Positions 43,041 through 53,167 of a stretch of 64,000 nucleotides of DNA are shown piece after piece. The notes beneath the pieces are model-generated. The model ran no database searches. It was given only the letters and a program-made list of their open reading frames with translations, and had not been told where the DNA came from. Positions within the stretch are counted from its first letter, which is position 1, and each line of letters opens with the position of its first letter. Where the stretch lies: NCBI GenBank assembly GCA_027422505.1, contig JAPQWV010000670.1, positions 1 to 64,000 of the forward strand. Reading direction: 5' to 3'. The position numbers were made by a program, and so were the translations under genes. This stretch comes from Craterostigma plantagineum. Lineage: Eukaryota > Streptophyta > Magnoliopsida > Lamiales > Linderniaceae.

Positions 43041-45811
43041 ATGGCGGGGTTTCCTATGTATGTGTTGGTCCAGCGGCTCAAGTTGTTGAAGCCCATTTTC
43101 ATGCACATGCGACGTGTAAAGGGAGACCTTGCTGCAAATGTTGCGGACGCATTACGCTTCTTGGGGATTGCACAGGAATTCGCAGCGAAATATCCCCTAG
43201 AGATTATGTTTCATGATCTTGAACGGCATTGTCGGTTTCTCTATGCTAGGGCTGTCGATGTAGAGCATACGGCGTTATCCCAAAGGGCCAAGCTTGCTTG
43301 GCTCAAGGATGGCGATCAATGCTCATCTTACTTCTTCAGGAAGGTGGCGGTTCGCCGAGCGACTAATCGAATCATCTCATTGGAAGGCCCAACTGGAGAC
43401 CTACTTAATACGCCAGAAGAGGTGGAAGGGGAGTTACTGGGGTTTTATCAGAAATTACTTGGCACATCCGCACGAGCGTCACCGGTGGACATGGCCGAGG
43501 TACATGGGGCTATCACGCATAAGCTCTCCCCAGCTACGTCCTTAGACATGGTCCGCCCAGTTGAAGACCTTGAGGTGAAACATGCGCTATTCTCTATGGG
43601 GGATGAGAAGGCGCCGGGGCCTGATGGGTATACAGCCGCTTTCTTCAAAGTGACTTGGGGGACGGTCGGCCCTGATGTGATACGAGCGACTAAGGATTTA
43701 TTCGCTACGGGCCGCCTACTTAAGGGGCTTAATAGTACGCTTATCACGCTCATACCTAAGTGTGAGTCGCCACGTCGATCGAAAGTCTATGATAAGGTTT
43801 TGGCTAATCGGTTGAAATCAGTGCTGGCAGGGCTGGTCCACGCATCGCAGACGGCATTTATACCTGGAAGGCGCATCAGTGATAATATACTTCTGGCACA
43901 GGAACTTTGCCTAGGGTACACCAGCAAAGGCCGTTCCCCACGGGCTATGCTTAAGGTCGATCTAGCCAAGGCCTATGATAAGGTGGAATGGAGTTTTTTG
44001 CTGGCGACGATGCATGCGATGGAATTCCACCCACGATATATTGAGTGCATACGGAGCTGCTTGACAACGACCACTTTTTCCATCAACCTTAGTGGGAGAC
44101 CGGCAGGGTTCTTTGCTGGAAAGAGAGGAATGCGCCAAGGGGACCCCATTTCACCATACCTCTTCACCCTCGTCATGGAGGTGCTCCATGGCCTTGTGGA
44201 GTGTCATATACAGGCGGAACCGCGCTTTCGCTATCACTGGCGTTGTGAGACCACTTCGCTTCCCATGTTGGCCTTCGCGGATGATCTCCTCCTTTTCTGC
44301 CATGCAGATCCTATCTCTGTAGGGGTGCTGAAGAAGGCTCTGATGACATTCTATCAGCTGTCTGGGTTACACCCTAATCCGGACAAGAGTGAGGTTTACA
44401 TTTCACGGAGGGCGGAGGGCATCAAGGCCCAGCTACTGTCTATGACGGGATTTTGCGCAGGCCGCCTTCCAGTGCGTTACTTGGGGGTCCCACTGATTGC
44501 TTCACGCCTGACTCTCAGTGACTGTGCACCACTGTTGCAGCGGGTGGATTCTCGTCTAGGATCGTGGCTGAATTAGTCACTATCTTACGCGGGTAGGATG
44601 CAGCTCATTAAATCTGTCCTTCAGGCTTTACACGTCTATTGGTCTGGGGTCTTCTTGCTGCCCAAGGGAATCATCCGTGCCTTGGAAGCACGATTTCGCC
44701 GATTCTTGTGGGGTGGTGCCTCGGCCAAGGTAGCTTGGGATGATGTTTGTCTGCCAGTTAATGAGGGCGGGTTGGGGATTCGCTCGATCGCTAATGACAA
44801 TAGGGCTCTTCTGGTACAGCTTCTATGGAGGGTGATCAGCCGGCCTGCTGACTCGATCTGGGTGGAGTGGTTGTACAGCACACGACTGCATACGCGATCG
44901 CTTTGGACCATCACCATCTCGGCTAACACTGCATGGAGCTGGAGGAAGCTGATGCAGTTAAGGCAGGTGATTCTACCTTCATTGATTTTTCTATTGGGAA
45001 TGGTTCGTCGTTGTTATTATGGGAAGACCCATGGCTACGGGCTGTCCCATTATTGGAGAGCTATCCTAGAGGCCCACTGGCGATGGGGCTACCAGCAGGG
45101 ACCCGCCTAAGCTCTGTCATCGACCACCAAGGCTGGAATTGGCCAGGACAGTCGGCGGTGGAGTATTTGGATTTGAGTCCGCACCTTCCACGGGTTCAGC
45201 CTAATCGGACCGATGCTATTTGTTGGAAGGGAGCGCCAGATGGCCGACCGACGACACGACTGATTAGGGAGTCCTTACGCGTACGAAGGCCTATTGTACC
45301 TTGGGCGTCCCTGTTTGGGCGGCCTTTGAAGATCCCTAGACATGAGGTCATACTGTGGTTTGCCATCCGTGATCGTTTATCGACTAGAGATAAGGCCTGG
45401 GTGGCACAATGCGCTGGAACCCCTGCTTGTGTTCTCTGTGACGCGCTGCATGCTGAGACTGTGCAACATTTATTTTTTGATTGTCGATTCTCACGCGACT
45501 GTGTTCGGATGCTGAGGCAGAAGATCAGGTGGGGATGGCCGTATCGGGACTGGGGGCAGGGTATACGGTGGGCTGCATTGCGATGGCGTGGCCATCATCT
45601 CCTACAGTTCGCCTACCGTCACGTCCTTGCTTCGTTGGTATATCATATTTGGCAGGCACGCAACAAGCGCTGGAAGGAGGGGGCTATCACGACTCCAGAT
45701 AGGCTGGTTGCTGTTGTCCTCGATATGGTTTGTATGCGGCTTACTGGGACATCGCCCAAGTTCGATCTACAGAGAGCAGCCATTCGACGTCTCTGGCGAG
45801 TAGCTTGGTAG
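43041..45811 (+). pseudogene. LINE-c ORF2, RT and C-terminal zinc motif
   Basis: RT motifs: DEKAPGPDGYTAAFFK, QTAFIPGRRISDN, KVDLAKAYDKVEWSF, RGMRQGDPISPYLFTL and the catalytic FADDLLLFCHAD near 44270-44305. A short deletion removes the residues between LIPK and ANRLK (near 43780). A TAG at 44574 and a frameshift near 44960 follow. The C-terminal part reads CVLCDALHAETVQHLFFDC near 45430-45485 and ends LWRVAW. It is closely similar to LINE-e and more distant from LINE-b. Confidence 0.9.
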
Positions 45812-45849
45812 TGAGTTGGATGTTTTAGCTTTCGTTTTGTTGGTCTATG

Positions 45850-45867
45850 CCAGTAGTCTGTTACTGG
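45850..45867 (+). other. 3' UTR hairpin of LINE-c
   Basis: CCAGTA-GTCTGT-TACTGG, a perfect 6-bp stem with 6-nt loop, 74 nt before the poly(A). Confidence 0.75.
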
Positions 45868-45955
45868 TTTGCACGTGAGGAGTCACACCCTCACTCATCT
45901 GTACATTTACCCCCTTTATATATATACACGGAACTTACTCCAAAAAAAAAAAAAA

Positions 45956-46199
45956 TTAGTCCATGTGTAGCGTGAGAAATCACCCACAATAACCAACACA
46001 TATCTTCGTCCATTGATGGTCTGAGTGCGCATAGGGCCACATAGATCCATATGAATGAGTTCGAGAGGTTTGGAAGTTGAGGCTATGTGTTTGGTCCGAT
46101 GAGATGCCTTCCTTATTTTTCCCATTTCACATGCCGAGCAAAGATGCTCTTTGTGATATCTGGACGAGGGAAGTCCTTTGACCAAGTTTCTGATCGCGG
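45956..46199 (-). pseudogene. Copia integrase N-terminal fragment, reverse
   Basis: Reverse-strand frame with a GAG-pre-integrase/zinc-finger segment (LVKGLPSSRYHKEHLCSACE) and the first catalytic Asp region of integrase (HMDLCGPMRTQTINGRRY, VGDFSRYTW). It is squeezed between the LINE-c poly(A) and the LINE-d 5' end, 244 bp in all. The neighbouring Copia-3 lacks exactly this part of pol, but relatedness of the two is only a guess. Confidence 0.85.
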
Positions 46200-46408
46200 G
46201 ATTTTCAGTGTGTGCGATTTTCACATAGTAGCGGGATTTTCAAATTTCGGGGCTTTTTCATCGTGTTTGACGTCCGATTGCCGTTGTCTCTGGCCAATCT
46301 TGGCCGGCCGGTGATTGGGGGGGCAATACCTTTGTCCTTCACGGGGGGGAGGTCGGTGTTTGGGGGTTTTGGTGATCTATTGGTGCGACGGTTTGCTAGG
46401 GTTTCGCG

Positions 46409-48470
46409 ATGGAGGATGATCAACCCACAGCAATCCGGGCGGTGCCTCCCGATCGGGACCTGATATTGATCGGTGATTCTATGGCTAGGCAAGCTCCACC
46501 TTTGCCGGATCTGGAAGCATTAATGGCCACATATCCTGAGTTTGCAACATGCTTTGATGCGCCGCGATTTCTTGAGCTGACTGGACGTATTCAACACTAA
46601 TGCGATGGGGCGGGGCCACAAGGGCGGGATGAATGGTGCATCGATTGCTGGTGGCTCTCTTGGCGCGCTTGATGGATTGACGCGAGTACCTAGGGTTTCT
46701 ATCAACCCGCCTGCTATGGCTGAAGAAGCACCATCTGCTGATGGTGGTCGATCTGATGGAGTCACGAGGGAGATCACAGGGGACGTGGGATCTGCTCGTT
46801 CCCTGCGAATTCACCAGACTGACATGGTGGCCGCCGCCGCCGATCGCCCAATGAGGTCGGGCCCGATTTGGGCTGAGAAGCATATTGGGCCTAGGGCTTT
46901 GCAGGGATCACCACCTGCGCGATCCACCATCACGGCCCCCCTCAAAGGAATTCTGCGGCATCCCAGCCGCAAGCAACGGTGGGGACGGCCTGATACTCCG
47001 CCACCTATGCGGATGATGGCCCGACGGCCAGTCCAGATGGGATCGCCGGCGGCTGAGGAGCAGGTTGATGAGGAAATCGAAGTAGATGATAGGCATGTGC
47101 CTGCTTCGTCGGGGACTGACGTAAATCAAGTTAGGGTTCTTCGATCTCAACCCAATGTGGAGTCCCGTCCAATGCGTACGACTCCTACTGCTGACGAACG
47201 GAATACAGGTCCAATTGTTATGACGACTCAAGTGGCGGCTCCGATGGCGTTGTATGCGGATTTAGTGGTGGGAAAGTCTGCGACTGAGACCACATCTCGT
47301 ATCGCCACTGACAAGGTAGCGGGTGTCGGGGACCACAGAGGGCACGTGGACCGGCGTCGCTTAGCTCTGGAATATGTCGCTCCGAAGTCGACTAGTGACA
47401 CGGTATCAGTGGTGGCCCCGACATGGGCTGTGGCTTCACAAGGCTTTGCAAGATGGGCGAATACGTTGGTTGGCTACTTCCTGGGGCCTAAACCTTACTT
47501 TCCCTTTGTGGAACGTTTTGTGCGGGCGCGATGGACTGGTGTGGTGGAGGTCTGCGCAACGACAAATAGATTCTTTCGCTTCCGCTTTGAATCTCCCACG
47601 GCCATGAATGAGGCATTGGAGGGTGGCCCGTGGCTTCTACAGGGCCAGCCATTGTTTCTGGAGGTGTGGCGGCCGGGCATGTCGGTGGAAAGGAAGGAAC
47701 TTGTCGAGGTTCCACTCTGGGTAAAGCTGTGGAAGGTGCCCAGTGAATTTTGGACCAAAGGGGGATTGTGTGTGGTTGCTAGTGGCGTTGGGAAGCCCCT
47801 GTTTGCCGATGGGATCACGGCTAAAGGGGAACGTATAGATTATGCACGTGTTTGCGACATGAAAACGCTGGCCACTCCCTTTGTAGAAAAGGTGGATATT
47901 GAGCTCCCGAATGCAGATGGGATTACTTATGGAAAGGTCTCAGTTACAGTGGAGTATGAATGGAAGCCGAGGAGGTGCGATACATGGGCTCATGGGGACA
48001 CACAGTGTCCCAATCAAACGAAGAAGCCGGCTCCAGTGCGGCCGCCAATACATCGGGCCCTAGGTCGAGCAAGCAGCCGCAATTGCAAACACGCCCATTG
48101 CGTCCGGGGACTACGGTGGCAGTCCATGAACGTCCACAACAGGAACACCAAAAGCGTGATCATTCACGTCAGGGTCCCCTTCACCACTCGGAGTGGCGAC
48201 AGATAGTTGCCCATGTTAAGGCGGTACGGGTTGATCCGATGGTGGAAGTGCCAAGAACAGCCTCGTCTTCTCGTATGGCGCCTCTAGCTAGCTCATCCGG
48301 CTCATGCGTTCTAGGTCGTGACAAGGAGGATGACCACTCTCACCAATCTGATCGCAGTTTTTTACGATGCTGCGCGGTTTGAGTGAGGATGAGGATGTTG
48401 TTACTGATCCCACTGATACACTGACTACGGGCCCTAAAGCACATGCAGCCCGAAACAGGGCTCATTCATA
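46409..48470 (+). pseudogene. LINE-d ORF1
   Basis: A first frame (46409-46600) has LMATYPEFATCFDAPRFLEL. After a shift the frame 46605-48206 is open for 533 codons. It holds PLKGILRHPSRKQRWGRPDT, then the DUF4283-like core (FARWANTLVGYFLGPKPYFP, EGGPWLLQGQPLFLEVW), the KGERIDYARV segment and a knuckle, RCDTWAHGDTQC, that has lost one Cys through a small deletion. A further shift follows at the knuckle. ORF1 binds element RNA; the lost Cys would impair the knuckle. Confidence 0.85.
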
Positions 48471-48903
48471 ATACCGGTAGGTTCGTGGAACGTCCGTGGT
48501 CTTAATAGGCAAGACCACAGGAGGGCGGTGGGGGATTGGATTGCGCAGGGGGGATTGCGCATGGTTGGACTTCTTGAGACGAGGGTGGCCTCGGCCAATG
48601 CGGCTCGCATTTCGAACGGTCTTCGGCCGCGTTGGGCCTGGTTTTTTGACTATGATGAATTGATGATGGCCCTGGGAACCGCATTTGGGTGGGATGGGAT
48701 CCCACTTGGCTTCGGGTGACTATTATGGCGAAGTCCAGTCAGGCTCTCCATTGCCATGTGGATCGGCTTGGCACGTCGGAACACTTGTTCATCTCATTTG
48801 TATATGGGAAGTCTCGTAGGGAGGATCGTACCACCTTGTGGGAGGAGTTGACCCAATTCCCTGCTCTACGTGTTGAGGAGGCATGGTTGGTAACGGGGGA
48901 CAA
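48471..48903 (+). pseudogene. LINE-d ORF2 endonuclease, truncated
   Basis: SWNVRGLNRQDHRRAVGDW, GLLETRVASANAARI and, after a frameshift near 48655, FVYGKSRREDRTTLW and AWLVTGD. It stops right at the Asp of the GDFN motif, so the catalytic centre is incomplete. No RT follows. Confidence 0.85.
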
Positions 48904-49160
48904 GCACTGCATGTTGTGCATTTCTTAGGCCGCCATTCGTATTCCACGCGAATGGGAACTACCGAGTGTTTGCCATTATCTGTAGGAACTCGAATATTGA
49001 ATTGCTCAATAAAGGGGTCCTCGAGTTCCTTCTCAATACAAACCCTTGCATACTCGAGTCGTTCGGCTTTGGCCGTCATAGCATCCGGAAATAATGGTTT
49101 GCCAAGGGCACTTGCAACAATTCCTAGCCCCTCTTGCGTCCAAAGTTCCGAAGGTACCTT
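48904..49160 (-). pseudogene. Inverted LINE ORF1 fragment (knuckle region)
   Basis: The reverse strand encodes AKAERLEYARVCIEKELEDP, IPFIEQFNIR-like wording and EYEWRPKKCTTC, the first half of the zinc knuckle. It is closer to LINE-a than to LINE-d by wording (EQFN, KC-SC). It starts abruptly at the knuckle and ends abruptly near 49160 upstream of WTQEGL. It has no poly(A) or target duplication. Confidence 0.82.
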
Positions 49161-49167
49161 GTGTGCA

Positions 49168-49406
49168 TGTTAGTGTGTGTTTTTCTAAGGAAAAGTACAA
49201 GGTGGCTTACCTTTTGATTTCTTTTGATAAACCCTAATTAGGGTAAGTTGGGGCTTTTATATACCACAAGTATTTGGTATATTAAAACTCAATACATAAC
49301 TCTTACTAAATATCATATGTCACCCCAAACTACTACAACCCACTAAATAAACACATATTAACCCAAGATTACATAAATTAAAGGATGCTACAAAATATTC
49401 CTAACA
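49168..49406 (-). mobile_element. Short LTR with TATA box, reverse
   Basis: A 239-bp block with perfect 6-bp inverted ends (TGTTAG at 49168, CTAACA ending 49406). The reverse strand has GGTATATAAAAG at 49254-49265 and AT-rich flanks. No primer site or matched flanking duplication is seen (gtgca versus gtatc). It is probably a solo LTR of a short-LTR element; its design resembles the 258-bp LTR at 18670 but the sequence is different. Confidence 0.55.
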
Positions 49407-49419
49407 GTATCCTCTATCT

Positions 49420-50300
49420 TGTTAAGCCGTTCTTCCATTTTACGATTCTGACCGCCTTGATAGTCTGTCAATTTCTAAAATGCTATCTCCCAATCAGCCT
49501 TTTGTTTTGGTGGTGTCGTGCTCTGTTGACTTTAAATTTCTGGAGGCTTTAAGTAGTGTGAGTTGCCATGATAACTTGGGATAGTCTCGCCAACTCGGGT
49601 CGTATGTGTACGAATAGAAGTTCTTTTGCCGCGATTGGATCTGGTTCATTTCCTCGAGGTTGTTGGTTTGCATCCCGTCTAGTCTGCGATGTATAGCTTC
49701 AAACTGCGCCTCCAACGAGGTGCTTATCTCGTGCACGCCTGCCATCCTTCTGTCCAAATCTTGCACAGTGTACCTCGCTGGGTAGGCCGCGATCCTCTCG
49801 ATTGCCGCGAGTGCATCTATATCGCCTAACTCCATGAAACTTCGTCCGCATCCTCTGCCGACGATCCTCTTGTTTTGTGTGCTAAGTCCCAGAAAGAACG
49901 ACGCATCTGAACGATCAACGGAATGCTGTGGTTCGAGCATTGCCTAAGAAGGCTCTTGTATCTACTCTATGCATCGCTCAAAGTCTTGCCCCCTTCTTGC
50001 TTGAAGTTCACAAGCTCGCTCCGTATCTCGCTAGTCCTCGAGAGTGGGTAGTACTTGCCCAAAAAACACTCCACCATCTGTTCCCAGCTAGTGATGGATG
50101 CGTGTGGCAGTGTGGAAAACCATTCAGAATCTTTACCTGTCAGAGAAACGGGAAAAAATGTCAATTTTATCACTTTTGTAGAGACTCCAAGATACTTAAT
50201 AGTTTTGCAAATTTGTGTGAATTTCAAAATATGCGAATTTGCGTCCTCGTTTGTTAGCCCCTCGAATTATGCTGAACCCGTAACCATTTGTATAGTAACA
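49420..50300 (-). pseudogene. Athila-2 gag
   Basis: The reverse frame 50227-49967 holds the retrotransposon-gag core (KLTFFPVSLTGKDSEWFSTL, EMVECFLGKYYPLSRTSEIR), typical of Athila/Tat gag. After a frameshift, the frame 49940-49494 carries a coiled-coil-like segment (YTVQDLDRRMAGVHEI...RRLDGMQTNNLEE). It ends near 49420 with no zinc knuckle or protease, so it is C-terminally truncated. Confidence 0.8.
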
Positions 50301-50466
50301 GGTTTGATCTCGAAATGATTAGTTGGTCCGACGGGAATGACAATTGGATCGTTGTCATTGAAAAGTCCCGAAGTGCCCGACTTAGTAAAGTGGGTCGTGG
50401 AGGAACCTCCTCGCATTATAGATTCTCCATTATTCTGCGAAAGAAAATAACAATCAAAATAAGTGA

Positions 50467-50525
50467 ATAAAATAATAATAATAATAATAATAGACAAGAA
50501 AAAATAATAATAATAAAAATAATAA
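50467..50525. repeat. AAT microsatellite in Athila-2 leader
   Basis: Interrupted (AAT)n between primer site and gag, the mirror of the ATT tract in Athila-1. Confidence 0.85.
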
Positions 50526-50568
50526 ATCTAGACAAAAACTAGAATAACTAAAACAAATAATACCGCTA

Positions 50569-50586
50569 TCCCCGGCAACGGCGCCA
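50569..50586 (-). other. Athila-2 primer-binding site (Asp tRNA)
   Basis: The plus strand reads tccccggcaacggcgcca, the reverse complement of the Athila-1 site at 29305. It lies 6 bp from the LTR end at 50593. Confidence 0.9.
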
Positions 50587-50592
50587 AAAAAT

Positions 50593-51984
50593 TGACACGC
50601 TCAAATACTAGCAAGTGTACTAGGTCGTGCAAGTAGTAAAACGGACGGAGTCCGAGTATCGATCCACGAAGATAGCTCGATTAATTCTAAGACAATATTT
50701 CTAATTCTAATTGAGACTAAGGGAATTTTTATAGTTTTAATGATTTGATTAAAAGAAATAAAAGACGCAATTAATGAAATAATCGCAAATAAATAGATGA
50801 GGATAAAGCAGTTGATGACGACGTGATCAAGACACATGCTCGGCACGAATTATTCCTACGTCGTCATGCAATCTAATATATCTTATCAATATGAATCATA
50901 GTCAATGTAGAATTTTTTAACATACGTGCTACTCGTTTGTCCCGCAATAGCAACCCTACATAAATAGAGAACTAATAAACTATATGTCTATATGACTGTA
51001 GTTCCTATACGTGCATTCAATTTTTATGAATTCCCCGAGTTTAAAGGCTTTCGGCGCCTAAGGTCTCAGAAACCACACAACGAAACCGAATTCCATCTCT
51101 GATCGGTTTTACGTAGTGATATTCAATGTTTTGTTTTAATTGGTCTAATCACTTAATCCATCTCATAAGCCAATCAATAATCATACGCATGGAGGCCAAT
51201 CACACGTACGTATATGAAGCACCAACAAAGAATATGTAGCTCAAATCATATGATTAAATACGTAGTCATAATCCGGCCTCACACGGCCTCAATCACAAAA
51301 GAAATTAGCCTAGCATATTAATATACGAAAACGACAAAGAATATGAAGAAAACATTGTCGAAAACGAAATATTAAAAAGGTAAGAAATTCGCTCTTTTTC
51401 GGTGCTCGACTTGTCTCGCTCTTGGCCGTCGTTCGCCTCTTATTTTCAGGCGTCAGTCTCTGCTTACTTCGTCGTCCAAAGCTCGTCTCCCTTCCTTCGT
51501 TTGTGTGCAGGGGTCTATATATAGGTAAATAGAGTAGCCGACTTTCAGACATCTTCGCCCGATATTCACTTGATATGCATGATCAACGATTGCACGAGTC
51601 TTGAGGCGTATCTTTCAAGTTTTATATCAGATTCCCTTCTTTATTCCACGTTTGAATTAGGCCATGTTGGTGCTTGAGTCAAAGGCTGCTCCCAATGACC
51701 TTTTTCTCCCTTGAACGTGTGCATCAATCTTGTAGTATAAGCCATCATTTATTGGGCATATCATGGTCTCTTGTGGGCCACAAGACATAAATGGGCTGAA
51801 ATTAAATTAAGGAACCCAACCCATTCTTGATTAAAAGGTAGCCCATCGTTCTTGGTGCGTCTATATGCTCGGCTGTGGTCCTTTTTGCTCCGTAAACATG
51901 GGATTATCCACGTATATTCAAATAATAACGATCGAAAACACGCTTTTATGGGGTATAAAAGTAATATAAATTCCTAACGTATCA
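50593..51984 (-). repeat. Athila-2 5' LTR
   Basis: tgacacgct...aacgtatca. The reverse strand has a TATATATAGAC motif near 51515. It interrupts an open reading frame that continues at 51985. It contains no gene. Confidence 0.78.
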
Positions 51985-52248
51985 ACCATTGAGCCAGAGA
52001 ATGAACGGGAGGTGAGCGACTCAGAAGCGGATGATGTTGGCAGCGAATTAGAAGATCGACCAAATCCCATTGAGGATGAAGATGATGCTGTATTGAATAG
52101 CAAACATAAACCTAATCCGTCACAGACTCACAGAGAACTACATCCATCTGTGCCATTCTACGAGACACATGAGATGGCTCCAGAAGCAAATGACGATTAC
52201 TATGGAGGACTTGGTTCATTCTACGACGAGATTGAAGTTCATCTTTAA
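51985..52248 (+). pseudogene. C-terminus of an unidentified acidic protein
   Basis: The frame is open from the very edge of the Athila-2 LTR (51985) to a TAA at 52246-52248, 87 codons. It is strongly acidic (EREVSDSEADDVGSELEDR, EDEDDAVLN), ends YYGGLGSFYDEIEVHL and has no motif I recognise. Because it opens exactly at the LTR boundary it is the 3' part of a longer frame split by Athila-2; its start would lie beyond the element. It could be an extra 3' ORF of a retroelement or a host gene end. No host exon signals are visible. Confidence 0.45.
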
Positions 52249-53150
52249 CCTAAGATGATCTTTCAGAGCAAATGAAATTTAAAACGTGCGGTCGATAATT
52301 ATTCACTTAAACACACAAGAAGAGAATATTGGATTTTGGAGTAACAGCACATTATGTTAATCGTATTCTGTGAATTTTTCTCGATTGCTAAACTTTTTCT
52401 CGCTAAGTTTTGCGATCGGATTAGTTTCTCGATCGATAAACCTAGCGCGAGAATTTTTCTCGGTCAGAATACGAAGTCAGCGCTAGAATCGTCATCAGTA
52501 GAAACGATTTTAGTTAGAAATATTTCTCGAGCATTATACGGCGAAAAACTTTTTCGAGAGAGACTTATTTTGACTTTGCATGCGTAAAAAATTTCACTCG
52601 AAAAACTTTTTCAGTCAAACATTTTAACGTTTGACCAAGCGAAAATCATTTATACGCGAGAAACTTTTCTAGTCAACAGATTTATGTTGACTTGTCGAGA
52701 AACTTACTAAACGTACTGTTTCTTTACGATCGAAATAAATTCACGATCAAGAAATTTTTCTCGACCGAATGATCTTGAGCAATTTATCTCGCTCGTAAAA
52801 TATCTCGCTGACAAAATTTCTCGCACGAGAACAGTACTCAGTACACTATCTCGACGGAATTTTTTTGATCAAACTTTAAGATTGAATCGAAAATAATTCT
52901 CGATCTAATTTTCGAATCAAACGCTACTAACGAATTTTGTCACTTGTGAAGCACATTACATTATCTTCAACCTTCAAAACAATTAACGAAGATCCTTCAA
53001 CAACTCGACTACAATACAAACATGGACGCATACTCACTGAAAATGACAACCGTCCGCCGATCTTGCAAAGAGGCGAATAATCAGTGTGGAGAAGCCGCTT
53101 TCTGAATTTCATTGCTCTAAAGGATCAAGCCGAAAATCTACTGAAAATGA
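52249..53150. other. Non-coding DNA with TTTCTCG word array and 28-bp repeat
   Basis: 52360-52930 is filled with TTTCTCG, CGAGAAA and CTCGA words on both strands. A 28-bp direct repeat (actgaaaatgacaaccgtcc...) lies at 53036-53063 and 53140-53167. No LTR end or primer site is visible, so it is probably leader or LTR remnant of Copia-3. Confidence 0.45.
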
Positions 53151-53167
53151 CAACCGTCCGCCGATCT
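53036..53167 (+). repeat. 28-bp direct repeat, 104-bp spacing
   Basis: 53036-53063 equals 53140-53167. The second copy leads directly into open gag coding (QFWVHVPGDETATP from about 53172). Confidence 0.88.

Larger units (their letters stand above)
40460..45955 (+). mobile_element. LINE-c: full-length but mutated L1-type LINE
   Basis: A forward LINE with a 5' UTR of about 170 bp made of GATTTTCAC-type repeats, ORF1 (broken, with an internal deletion), ORF2 (endonuclease, RT, zinc motif; several stops), a 3' UTR with hairpin and a poly(A) at 45942-45955. No target duplication links its two flanks: the left is Gypsy-3 LTR, the right is a reverse copia integrase fragment. A rearrangement must therefore have replaced one side. 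Confidence 0.9.
46200..48903 (+). mobile_element. LINE-d: 5' half of an L1-type LINE
   Basis: Begins with the same GATTTTCA-type 5' repeats as LINE-c, then ORF1 and the first two thirds of the ORF2 endonuclease. It stops at 48903 in the middle of the endonuclease, where an inverted piece of another LINE ORF1 begins. It is therefore 3'-truncated, unusual for LINEs, which lose their 5' ends; this implies deletion or rearrangement after insertion. Confidence 0.85.
49407..51984 (-). mobile_element. Athila-2, reverse: 5' LTR, primer site and gag
   Basis: An Athila/Tat-type gypsy element on the reverse strand with a 5' LTR at 50593-51984 (1392 bp, TGATACGTT...CGTGTCA), an Asp-tRNA primer site, an (AAT)n leader and gag down to 49407. 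Pol and 3' LTR are absent. It lies in the opposite direction to Athila-1, and the LTRs differ greatly, so the two are separate families. Confidence 0.82.

Noticed and set aside
46200..49160. LINE-d plus inverted piece as a twin-priming insertion
   Set aside because: Twin priming inverts the 5' part and leaves a sense 3' part with poly(A). Here the sense part is 5', no poly(A) exists and the inverted piece is from another subfamily.
50467..50525. (AAT)n as a CRISPR-like or regulatory array
   Set aside because: Simple microsatellite in the Athila leader, with the equivalent in Athila-1.
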